A stretch of DNA of 64,000 nucleotides from Arthrobacter sp. QXT-31 (GTDB lineage: Bacteria > Actinomycetota > Actinomycetes > Actinomycetales > Micrococcaceae). The notes beneath the pieces were generated by a model. That model was not told where the DNA came from. It ran no database searches and saw nothing but the letters and a program-made list of their open reading frames with translations. Shown here piece after piece: positions 15,545 through 22,842 of this stretch. The stretch covers positions 2,604,001 through 2,668,000 of the forward strand of contig NZ_CP019304.1 of assembly GCF_001969265.1 (NCBI RefSeq), given 5' to 3'. Positions within the stretch are counted from its first letter, which is position 1. Each line of letters starts with the position of its first letter. The position numbers and the translations under genes are program-made.

Positions 15545-18154
15545 TCAGGAGCTCCCTGGAACGGCCGGCCGTGCGAACCTGCTTCGGAGAGTGCCCCAGC
15601 CGCGCCGGCTTACCATGCCCACGGCGCGGGTGCACAGCGCCCAGTAGGCCACCCCGGCCACGAGCGATGCGGCCACGGCAAGCGCCGGGCTGGTGCCGGC
15701 CAGGAGCGGGTACACCAGCCAGTGCACGAGGTACGCATAGAGGGAAGCGCTGGCCAGGAGCACCGTCAGGCGCTGCAGCCCCCTGGGAACGGGGATGGCG
15801 GGCAGCCACGTGAGCAGCAGGAGTCCGGCAGCGAGGGTCAGCTCCCGGTTCGTGTCCCCGAAGAAGCATCCGGGAACCGTGAGGACCGCAAGGAGCGACA
15901 CCACGCAGCGCTGAAGCGCGGTCCGGGACCGGGCGACGGCCCAGCCAAGAACGAAAAGCCACAGTGTGGGTGACGGGTGGGGAATGCCGGGATCAACGAT
16001 GTCGTAGCGGGAGAGCAGGGCCAGGCCGGTGAGGGCAAGCGGAAAGAGCAGCGGGAACCGCCGCTCCGCCCGGTCCACCCAGGGAATGGCCAACAGGGCC
16101 GCCATACCCAGCAGGATGTAGACCAGCACCTCGATGAACCAGAAGTGCCACTGCGTGGTCACCTCTTCGGGACCGACAACGGAGTTCAACAGCAGGATAT
16201 TGGCCAGGGTGTACTTGTCGGTCAGCAGGTACGCCACGCCGATGAACGCAATGCTGGGCAGCGCCACCCGTGCCAGGCTGCTGAGCTGGCGCCTGAGCCG
16301 CGGGAGCCGTTCCCCGCCAAGCTGGAACCGGGCGAAGTTGTACCCGGCCACGGCCATGAGCACGTGCGCCATCCCCGGCCAGGTCAGCAGCCCGACGTGG
16401 GTGCTGACGATGAGCACAATCGCCACGGACCGGAGCACAATGCTGGTCTCAAGCGGGGCAAAGAACCGCCGCATCCTGCCGGCGGCTTTCCGGCCCTGCT
16501 GCTGTTCCAGGTCCCGGACCGGCGTCACGTGCCAGTCGGAGGGGAGGCGGCCCAGCAACTGTTCCAGCCTGACGGAGGTGGCCACGTAGGACAGCGAGTC
16601 ACCGCCGAGCGAAACGAAGGTGTCGCCGTCGGCGATGTCCTCACACTCCAGGGTGTCCCGGAAGATCCGCCGCACGTCGTCAGCCCCGGGGGAGCCGCCG
16701 TTATCCTGGCCGTCGGACGCTGCCTTCGACGCTGCTGCTTTCGCCGATGCTGCTTTGGACGGCGTTGCTTTGGGCACTGCCCGGGTTGAGAGGGCAAGAA
16801 CCGCCGGATAGTCCACCTTCCCGGTGGCCAGGCGGGGGAGATGTTCGACGGCGTGCAGCTCCAGTGCCGCACGGGGCAGCCCGATGCCCTGGGCGAGGAC
16901 CTTGGCCAGCAGTTGCGTGTCGTGGCTGCCCTCGACCGCCACGACGAGCCCCTGGTCGGTGCCCGCACTGGCCGCCGCAACGCCGAGGTCGGCCAGGATG
17001 CGCTCCACCTGGCCCAGGTCCACGCGGAGCCCGACGATTTTGACGAACCGGCTGCGCCGCCCCACCACTTCGTAGACGCCTGCCGGATGCAGCCTGGCCA
17101 GGTCGCCGGTGCGGAGTTCGTGGACCGTGCGTCCGGCGCCCAGATCCTCCGGGGTTTCCGCGTAGCCGAGCATCACGTTGGGCCCGGTGTAGACGAGTTC
17201 GCCGTGCTCCAGGCCGGAGACCGGCTCGATCCGGAATGCGCCGCCCGGCACCGGGACGCCGATGGCGCCGGGGTGCTCGGCAGCCAGCCCGGGAGGAAGA
17301 TAGGCCATCCGGGCCGTGGCCTCGGTCTGGCCGTACATCACGAACAGTTCCCAGCCCTTCCGGCGGCCGAGTTCGGCATAGCTCCGCACACGGTCCGGGG
17401 CCAGCCGGCCTCCGGCCTGCGTGACATACCGCAGTGAGGGCAGGTCCATTCCGTCAAAGCCCACACGTTCCAGCAGTTCAAAGGTGTAGGGCACGGCTGC
17501 GAACGCCGTGGCCTCGCGGGCACGGAAAAGCTCCCAGAAGCAGGGGTCAACAACGGAAAGGTCGGTGAGCACCAGGCCCGCGCCCCGCAGCAGGTGGCTG
17601 TTGATCACAGACAGGCCGTAGCAGTAGGACATCGGCAGGGTGGTTGCCGCGCGGTCTGCCGGGCCGATGTTCAGGTACTCGGCAATCGACTCCGCGTTGG
17701 CCTGCAGATTGTTGGCGGACAGCCGCACCAGCTTGGGCGAGCCGGTGGACCCGGAAGTGCTGAGCAGAAGCGCCAGGTCCGGATGGAGCTCGTGCCTGCT
17801 GCCGGCCCGGCGCTCCTCGAACAGGATCTCTCCGTTGGCGGATCGCAGCACGACGTCGGGGTCGTACACGGCCACCAGGGATTCCAGTGCCGCCGGCTTG
17901 TCCTCCGGAAGCAGGATCAGCGGGTGGCCGGCAACCAGGGCGGCGAGGTAGGCCACCAGGGAGTCGACGTCGTTCGCGGCAGCCAGTGCCACCAGGCGGC
18001 GCTGGGTGCCCAGGCGCAGGGCGAGGGCATCAACCCTGTCGGCCAGTCCCCGGTAGGTGAGGGTGAAGTTTTCTGAAAGAATTGCGGGCCTGTCCCCGTG
18101 GCCTGCGAGATCGGCGGCGAAGGGCACCCGCGCGAAATCAAGCTGCGTGGTCAC
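15545..18154 (-). CDS. adenylation domain - carrier domain - acyltransferase-3 membrane fusion
   Basis: An 869-residue, three-part protein. Residues 1-455 are an AMP-forming adenylation domain: P-loop STSGSTGSPK (132-141), YGQTEAT (274-280), RTGDLARL, GRRSRFVKIVGLRVD and ATGKVDY (443-449). An Ala/Lys/Ser-rich linker follows, then a carrier domain with the phosphopantetheine motif SLGGDSLSY (Ser520). Residues about 565-860 are a multi-helix acyltransferase-3 domain with RSVAIVLIVSTH and its likely catalytic His. It probably activates a carboxylic acid, loads it on its own carrier and transfers it to a substrate at the membrane. An iron box lies in its promoter. GTG start, no clear Shine-Dalgarno. 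Confidence 0.85.
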   Translation of the reverse strand: MTTQLDFARVPFAADLAGHGDRPAILSENFTLTYRGLADRVDALALRLGTQRRLVALAAANDVDSLVAYLAALVAGHPLILLPEDKPAALESLVAVYDPDVVLRSANGEILFEERRAGSRHELHPDLALLLSTSGSTGSPKLVRLSANNLQANAESIAEYLNIGPADRAATTLPMSYCYGLSVINSHLLRGAGLVLTDLSVVDPCFWELFRAREATAFAAVPYTFELLERVGFDGMDLPSLRYVTQAGGRLAPDRVRSYAELGRRKGWELFVMYGQTEATARMAYLPPGLAAEHPGAIGVPVPGGAFRIEPVSGLEHGELVYTGPNVMLGYAETPEDLGAGRTVHELRTGDLARLHPAGVYEVVGRRSRFVKIVGLRVDLGQVERILADLGVAAASAGTDQGLVVAVEGSHDTQLLAKVLAQGIGLPRAALELHAVEHLPRLATGKVDYPAVLALSTRAVPKATPSKAASAKAAASKAASDGQDNGGSPGADDVRRIFRDTLECEDIADGDTFVSLGGDSLSYVATSVRLEQLLGRLPSDWHVTPVRDLEQQQGRKAAGRMRRFFAPLETSIVLRSVAIVLIVSTHVGLLTWPGMAHVLMAVAGYNFARFQLGGERLPRLRRQLSSLARVALPSIAFIGVAYLLTDKYTLANILLLNSVVGPEEVTTQWHFWFIEVLVYILLGMAALLAIPWVDRAERRFPLLFPLALTGLALLSRYDIVDPGIPHPSPTLWLFVLGWAVARSRTALQRCVVSLLAVLTVPGCFFGDTNRELTLAAGLLLLTWLPAIPVPRGLQRLTVLLASASLYAYLVHWLVYPLLAGTSPALAVAASLVAGVAYWALCTRAVGMVSRRGWGTLRSRFARPAVPGSS

Positions 18155-18166
18155 CGGAAGAGGATA

Positions 18167-18185
18167 GTAGTTAAGGCTTACCTAA
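18167..18185 (-). promoter_or_regulatory. DtxR/IdeR-type iron box
   Basis: GTAGTTAAGGCTTACCTAA matches 15 of 19 positions of the DtxR/IdeR consensus TTAGGTTAGGCTAACCTAA. It overlaps the -10-like TACTAT (18164-18169) and the spacer of the promoter for the adenylation/acyltransferase gene, with a TTTTAC -35-like element at 18186-18191. Iron-dependent repression is therefore predicted. Confidence 0.72.
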
Positions 18186-18217
18186 GTAAAACCATTCCCT
18201 GGCCTGTTACGGCATGC

Positions 18218-18223
18218 CATACT
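18218..18223 (+). promoter_or_regulatory. -10-like hexamer 6 nt before the DUF1905 start
   Basis: CATACT ends exactly 6 nt before the GTG of the DUF1905 gene and no ribosome site is visible, consistent with a leaderless transcript. Confidence 0.4.
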
Positions 18224-18229
18224 CGCTCC

Positions 18230-18532
18230 GTGAGCGAGTCTTACGAGTTCAGAGCCCCTTTATGGTTGTATCCGGGCGAATCCGCCTGGCATTTCATTAC
18301 GTTGCCCGTGGATATTGCGGACGAAATCCGTGAGGAGTCCGCGGGGTTCCGCAGGGGGTTCGGCTCTGTGAAGGTGACGGCAGACATTGCGGGCCACCAG
18401 TGGCAGACCTCGATCTTTCCGGACACCGGCAGCGGTTCGTACCTGCTGCCGGTCAAGCGGGCTGTGCGGGCTGCTGCCCGCATCGCCGCGGGCGACGACG
18501 TCGACGTCCGGCTGGTCGTCATCACCACCTGA
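18230..18532 (+). CDS. DUF1905 domain protein
   Basis: A 100-residue DUF1905 protein. Typical features are EFRAPLWLYPGESAWHFITLPVDIADEIR at the N-terminus, then FGSVKVTADIAGHQWQTSIFPDTGSGSYLLPVKRAVR, a compact beta-barrel-like domain often found alone or fused to an OmdA-type domain. It starts at GTG; the longer open frame upstream would run through the divergent iron-box promoter. Function is unknown. It is divergent from the adenylation/acyltransferase gene and convergent with the DUF1508 gene. Confidence 0.82.
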   Translation: MSESYEFRAPLWLYPGESAWHFITLPVDIADEIREESAGFRRGFGSVKVTADIAGHQWQTSIFPDTGSGSYLLPVKRAVRAAARIAAGDDVDVRLVVITT

Positions 18533-18539
18533 GCCGCGG

Positions 18540-18569
18540 CCGCCAGGAACAGTCCCGCCAGGAACAGGT
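18540..18569. repeat. 15-bp tandem duplication after the DUF1905 stop
   Basis: CCGCCAGGAACAGTC followed directly by CCGCCAGGAACAGGT, 8 bp after the stop codon and between two convergent genes. It is one of a set of gene-end microduplications in this window. Confidence 0.8.
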
Positions 18570-18585
18570 CCCCAAGAGCAGGCGG

Positions 18586-18978
18586 CTAGGCAGCCCCGGT
18601 CCAGCGGGCCGGGACTGCGGGGGCTGACGGCCTCCAGTGCGCCGCGCTGCTGGTGCCCGAGGCCTCGGCCGGGGTGCGCTTCTTGCCGAATCCCTGCCGG
18701 CCGTGGCCGGAGCGGGCTGGAAGAGTCTGGGCCGAGAGAGTCTGGGCCGGCACCGGCGCGGGAACTGCCGCGGAGGCTTCCTGAACCTCCGGTGCTGCCG
18801 GCGAGAGGTCCGTGACGAGCCCCGTCCCGGCGCATTCGCGGACGTCGGCGATGCCTGCGGCAGCCGCGCGCTTGTCCGCGAAAGGTGCGGAGATGGCCAG
18901 TACGGTTCCATTGGGAGCCATCAGCCGGAACCGGTACTGGGAGTCGGCGTCAACAAAAACTTCAAATACTCCGGCCAT
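18586..18978 (-). CDS. DUF1508 (YegP-like) protein with Ala/Pro-rich tail
   Basis: A 130-residue protein. The first about 55 residues are a single YegP-like DUF1508 repeat (MAGVFEVFVDADSQYRFRLM, then NGTVLAISAPFADKRAAAAGIADVRECA). The rest is an Ala/Pro/Gln-rich, probably disordered tail with AQTLSAQTLPAR repeats and a basic C-terminus. GGAAGG lies before the ATG; the longer upstream frame is less protein-like. DUF1508 proteins are small, of unknown function. The 290-bp gap to metZ (18979-19268) holds no gene that I can support. Confidence 0.78.
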   Translation of the reverse strand: MAGVFEVFVDADSQYRFRLMAPNGTVLAISAPFADKRAAAAGIADVRECAGTGLVTDLSPAAPEVQEASAAVPAPVPAQTLSAQTLPARSGHGRQGFGKKRTPAEASGTSSAAHWRPSAPAVPARWTGAA

Positions 18979-19268
18979 GACGTTCCTTCCGGTCAGGGAG
19001 GCTGTGCGCAGCGTCGTCGCGGCCACGGCCCCGAACGCATCGCTGCGTCTGTCCTTGGATGGGGTGAACCGACAGGGGTTTGATCGGCTCATCGGTGTTA
19101 TTAGAGTCTGCCCAGTGCGTATGGAGCCTACAAGACCGTCCATGTAAACCCTGGGTAAACCCTGCTGGTCCACCCACTAAACCGCCCCGGGGCTCCGTTC
19201 TCAAGGACGCCCGAAACGATGGGACGTGCAGCGCAACGCGCGTTCACAGCCCGCCATTGGAAGTAACG

Positions 19269-20477
19269 TCAGATCTGTTTGAGCGCCTGCTCCAGGTCCG
19301 CGATGAGGTCGTCCGCGTCCTCCAGTCCGACGGACAGCCGCACCACGCCATCGCTGAGCCCGATCGCGGCGCGTCCGTCCGGCCCCATGGCCCGGTGCGT
19401 CGTGGTGGCGGGATGGGTGATGAGGGACTTGGCGTCGCCCAGGTTGTTGGAGATGTCGATGATCTTCAGGGCGTCCAGCAGCGCAAAGGCGGCTTCCTTG
19501 CCCGACTGGCCGGCCGTCGTCGCAAGTTCCAGCGTGAGGACGGTGCCGCCGGCCTTCATCTGCCTGGCCGCCAGGTCGTACTGCGGGTGCGACTTGAGCA
19601 GCGGGTACTTGACCCAGTTCACGGCAGGCTGGGTTTCCAGCCATTCGGCGAGGCGCAGCGCTGTGGCGGAGGAGTGGTTCACGCGCAGGGACATGGTTTC
19701 CAGGCCCTTGGTGAGGACCCAGGCGTTGAATGCGGAGAGCGCCGGGCCCGTGTGGCGCATGAGCTGCTTGACCGGGCCGTCGATGAATTCCCTGGTGCCC
19801 AGGATCGCTCCGCCCATCACGCGGCCCTGGCCGTCGATGTGCTTGGTGCCGGAGTAGACGATCACGTCCGCGCCGAGGTCTCCGCAGCGCTGCAGCAGCG
19901 GGGTGGCGAAGACGTTGTCCGCCACCACCTTGGCGCCGGCGGCGTGGGCGAGTTCGCTGACAGCCGCGATGTCCACGATTTCCTGCATCGGGTTGGACGG
20001 GGATTCGAAGAAGACGGCCGTGGTGGGCACCGAGAGGGCTTCGCGCCACTGCTCGATGTCCGGGCCGTCCACGAACACCGTCTCCACGCCCCAGCGCGGC
20101 AGGATTTCGTTGAGGATCACGAAGCAGGAACCGAACAGCGAGCGGGCTGCGACCACGCGGTCCCCGGCGCCCAGCAGGGCACCCAGCGCGGTGAAAACGG
20201 CGGACATGCCGGACGCCGTCGCAAAGCACGCCTCGGTGCCTTCGAGGAGGCGGAGCCGCTCCTGGAAGGTGGCCACGGACGGGTTGCCGTAGCGCGAGTA
20301 GACAAAGCGCTCGTCTTCGCCGGTGAAGGCGCGCTCGGCGGCGGCGGCGGACTCGTAGACGAATCCGGAGTTCAGGAAGACAGGCTCGGTGGTCTCCTGG
20401 AAATTGGTGCGGTCAAGCCCGCCGCGGACGGCCTGGGTATCGGGGCTCCAGCCGGCGGCGTCGTGGTTAAAGGTCAA
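19269..20477 (-). CDS. metZ: O-succinylhomoserine sulfhydrylase (MetZ)
   Basis: A 402-residue PLP enzyme of the Cys/Met-metabolism family. It combines an activated homoserine ester with sulfide to give homocysteine in methionine synthesis. Motifs: SRYGNPSVATFQERL, ATASGMSAV, FFESPSNPMQEIVDI, the PLP-lysine segment IVYSGTKHIDGQGRVMGG, and FNAWVLTKGLETMSLR. The overall sequence is closer to MetZ than to cystathionine beta-lyase or MetY. It is the last gene of a SAM-IV-riboswitch-led operon, 1 bp after the rhodanese gene. Confidence 0.93.
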   Translation of the reverse strand: MTFNHDAAGWSPDTQAVRGGLDRTNFQETTEPVFLNSGFVYESAAAAERAFTGEDERFVYSRYGNPSVATFQERLRLLEGTEACFATASGMSAVFTALGALLGAGDRVVAARSLFGSCFVILNEILPRWGVETVFVDGPDIEQWREALSVPTTAVFFESPSNPMQEIVDIAAVSELAHAAGAKVVADNVFATPLLQRCGDLGADVIVYSGTKHIDGQGRVMGGAILGTREFIDGPVKQLMRHTGPALSAFNAWVLTKGLETMSLRVNHSSATALRLAEWLETQPAVNWVKYPLLKSHPQYDLAARQMKAGGTVLTLELATTAGQSGKEAAFALLDALKIIDISNNLGDAKSLITHPATTTHRAMGPDGRAAIGLSDGVVRLSVGLEDADDLIADLEQALKQI

Positions 20478-20478
20478 T

Positions 20479-20889
20479 TTAGTTCTTTCCCAGGTTCGTC
20501 GGCAGGCCGCGGTTCTTCCAGCCGTTCACGGTGCGCTCACCGTAGCGGTCGGGCTCGCCCTCGAAGCCTTCGAGGACGTTGTAGGCCGTAAAACCGGCCT
20601 GCGTTGCGGCGGTGGCGGCAGCGATGGAGCGCTGGCCGGAGCGGCACAGGAAGAGCAGCTCCACCCGGGTGTCCTCGGGGGCCTGCTGCTTCAGCTGCTC
20701 GACGAAGTCGGGGTTGGGAATGCCGCCGGGAAAGGTCCACTGGATGAAGAGGGGATCATTTTCCGTGGCGTTGGTGTCCGGAATGCCGATGTGCGCCCAT
20801 TCGCCCTCGGTGCGCACATCCACCAGGATGGCGCCCTCCTCAAGCTTGGCCCACGCGTCCTGCGGAGTGATGTCTCCGGCGTAGCTCAT
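20479..20889 (-). CDS. rhodanese-like sulfurtransferase
   Basis: A 136-residue single-domain rhodanese. The persulfide-forming Cys is in LFLCRSGQRSIAAATAATQAGF, and the N-terminal ILVDVRTEGEWAHIG motif is standard. Lying between DUF1737 and metZ, it probably carries or supplies sulfane sulfur for homocysteine formation. This rhodanese-MetZ pairing is common in high-GC bacteria. Its ATG overlaps the DUF1737 stop by 4 bp. Confidence 0.92.
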   Translation of the reverse strand: MSYAGDITPQDAWAKLEEGAILVDVRTEGEWAHIGIPDTNATENDPLFIQWTFPGGIPNPDFVEQLKQQAPEDTRVELLFLCRSGQRSIAAATAATQAGFTAYNVLEGFEGEPDRYGERTVNGWKNRGLPTNLGKN

Positions 20890-21194
20890 GCGTGGCCCTC
20901 GTAAACTTCCGCGCTCAGGTCCTCGTCGGAGTCCAGCTGGTCCACGGCGGTGGCGACGGCGGCGTCTGCGGTGGCGATCGCTGCCGGCAGGATGAGGGCC
21001 TGGGCCACGATGACGGTGGTGCCGTTGAAGGTGGCGGCAGGGCTGCCGTGCAGCACGTATCCCTCGGCCAGGGCTGCCGAGATACGCTCGCAGAACGCCC
21101 GGTCATCCGGCCCCGTGACGAGGCGGTAGGACAGTTTTTCCTCAGGTTTATCCTGCTGGGACGACAGCGTTGCAACGGCGGGGGCGTCTGACAC
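20886..21194 (-). CDS. DUF1737 protein heading the metZ operon
   Basis: A 102-residue protein with the DUF1737 core KLSYRLVTGPDDRAFCERISAALAEGYVLHGSPAATFNGTTVIVAQAL, a short alpha/beta domain of unknown function. The N-terminal 20 and C-terminal 35 residues are variable, and the tail is acidic. It is the first gene downstream of the SAM-IV riboswitch and is coupled by ATGA overlap to the rhodanese, so a role tied to methionine/sulfur metabolism is inferred. Confidence 0.82.
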   Translation of the reverse strand: MSDAPAVATLSSQQDKPEEKLSYRLVTGPDDRAFCERISAALAEGYVLHGSPAATFNGTTVIVAQALILPAAIATADAAVATAVDQLDSDEDLSAEVYEGHA

Positions 21195-21235
21195 GACGGA
21201 TCTCCTTTTCTCACGCTTGCAGCTCGAAGGGGTCG

Positions 21236-21325
21236 ATATGCCGAGTATTCACCTGAGGCACCCCGCCGTGGAAGGAGGGTTGCCGACCGGCCAGTCAGGG
21301 CTTAATGCCGGTACTCATTACTCCC
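21236..21325 (-). ncRNA. SAM-IV riboswitch
   Basis: On the minus strand the actinobacterial SAM-IV core is present: ATGAGTACCGGC, then CCGGTCGGCAACCCTCC, the GGCGGGGTGCC block and GGTGA, closed by P1 (GAGTA 21312-21316 with TACTC 21243-21247). The DUF1737 start is about 40 nt downstream. It senses S-adenosylmethionine and should shut down the metZ operon when SAM is high. Confidence 0.9.
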
Positions 21326-21339
21326 GAAAAAAGTAACAC

Positions 21340-21372
21340 TGACGACGGCGGCGCGCACCGCCGCCGTCGTCA
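21340..21372 (-). terminator. perfect 14-bp hairpin with downstream T6, upstream of the SAM-IV aptamer
   Basis: TGACGACGGCGGCG and its exact reverse complement flank a 5-nt loop. On the minus strand GTGTTACTTTTTT follows, so it resembles an intrinsic terminator pointing into the riboswitch. It could insulate the operon or be part of its leader. The rest of the 315-bp gap 21195-21509 is riboswitch leader and promoter sequence without a gene. Confidence 0.5.
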
Positions 21373-21509
21373 TCTTCCGTAACGGACCCCGCGACTTTCC
21401 CTGATCCATGGGACTGCCCGGGTTGCTCGCGTTGCCGTTACAAAGCCCGCGGCCGGGAGGATAATGACGGGAGATGACCCGCCGTAACGCCGGATGAAAC
21501 CAGGCCGCA

Positions 21510-22838
21510 GTGAATGATCCGACCGCGAATACAGTGACTCCCATGCTGCACTTTGGATGGTTTGTGGGCCATGGCTTCGGGGTCCAGGGCTGGGGGACAC
21601 CCGGCTACGGAATCGGCTACGACTGGAAGAAACCGGCCCCCTACCAGCACGCGGTCCGCGAGTTTGAGCGGGCCGGGCTGGACCTGTTCATCATCGAGGA
21701 CTCGCTAACCGTCCCCGACACCTACGGCGGCAGCGCGGAGGTCTCACTGGCGCAGGCGTCCTTTGCGCCCAAACACGATCCGCTGGCGCTGGTGCCGTAC
21801 CTGCTGTCCGCCACGGAACACCTGGGCATCGTGCCCACCATCAGCGCGTCCTTCTATCCGCCCTTCACCGCGGCCCGGCTGCTGGCCACGCTGCAGCACT
21901 TCTCCAACGGCCAGCTTGGCTGGAACGTGGTGACCTCCGGCAGCGACCTTGCCGCGCAGAACTACGGACTGGACCAGCAGATCGAGCACGACCTCCGCTA
22001 CGAGAAGGCCGAGGAGTTCGTGGACGTCGTCCGCAAGCTCTGGCGCAGCTGGGAACCGGACGCCATCGTGGAGGACGCCCGGGCGGGCATCTTCGCGGAC
22101 CACACCAAAGTCCGGCCCATCCACCACGACGGGGAGTTCTTCAAAGTCCGGGGACCGCTGAACACCGCACCGCTGCCGGAGGAACCCGTGCTGGTGCAGG
22201 CCGGGGCCTCCCCGCGGGGCAAGGCCTTCGCCGGTGCGAACGCGGACGTGGCCATTGCCCTGGCCCGCGGTGTGGACGGCATGAAGGCGTACCGGGACTC
22301 CATCCGTGCCGAGGCCGCCGCGGCCGGCCGGAACCCCGACGACGTCAAGGTGCTGTTCGTCCTGAAACCCACCGTGACCGGATCCCGGGCCGAAGCGGAG
22401 GAACTGCGTGCCGCGCGCCGGGAGCTCACGCAGCGGGACATCGACAGCCAGCTCAACTCCATCTCCTACCTCTCCGTCATCGACTTCAAGCAGTTCGACC
22501 TCGACGCACCCCTCCCGGAACTGAGCACCAACAGCAACCAGGGAACGCTGGAGCACTTCTCCAAGGCGGCACCGCCGGGTTCCACGCTGCGGCAGATCCT
22601 GCAGGCCCGCAGCGGCGGTGCAGGCGACAGCATCATCGGAACGGCCGATGAGATCGCCGACTACCTCGAGGAAACCGGCACCGCAGTGGGCGGCGACGGG
22701 TTCCTCTTCTCCGGCTTCGTGGACCCGGCCACCATCCACGGAGTGCTGGACAGGCTGGCGCCCGTGCTGCGCCGGCGGGGACTGCTGCGGACGAGCTACG
22801 GCGACGGCGGCTTGCGCCGGAACCTGCTGGACTTTTAG
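21510..22838 (+). CDS. LLM class flavin-dependent monooxygenase (NtaA/SnaA/DszA group)
   Basis: A 442-residue flavin-dependent oxidoreductase of the bacterial luciferase superfamily, NtaA/SnaA/DszA/SoxA branch. Segments: FGWFVGHGFGVQGWGTPG, AGLDLFIIEDS, PTISASFYPPFTAARLLATLQHFSNGQLGWNVVTSG, LRYEKAEEFVDVVRKLW, HHDGEFFKVRGPLN and PVLVQAGASPRGKAFA. These enzymes use FMNH2 and O2 on sulfur or nitrogen organic compounds, usually with a separate flavin reductase, which is not present here. Start choice among GTG 21510, GTG 21534 and ATG 21543 is uncertain. It begins a three-gene operon. Confidence 0.9.
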   Translation: MNDPTANTVTPMLHFGWFVGHGFGVQGWGTPGYGIGYDWKKPAPYQHAVREFERAGLDLFIIEDSLTVPDTYGGSAEVSLAQASFAPKHDPLALVPYLLSATEHLGIVPTISASFYPPFTAARLLATLQHFSNGQLGWNVVTSGSDLAAQNYGLDQQIEHDLRYEKAEEFVDVVRKLWRSWEPDAIVEDARAGIFADHTKVRPIHHDGEFFKVRGPLNTAPLPEEPVLVQAGASPRGKAFAGANADVAIALARGVDGMKAYRDSIRAEAAAAGRNPDDVKVLFVLKPTVTGSRAEAEELRAARRELTQRDIDSQLNSISYLSVIDFKQFDLDAPLPELSTNSNQGTLEHFSKAAPPGSTLRQILQARSGGAGDSIIGTADEIADYLEETGTAVGGDGFLFSGFVDPATIHGVLDRLAPVLRRRGLLRTSYGDGGLRRNLLDF

Positions 22839-22842
22839 CGCC

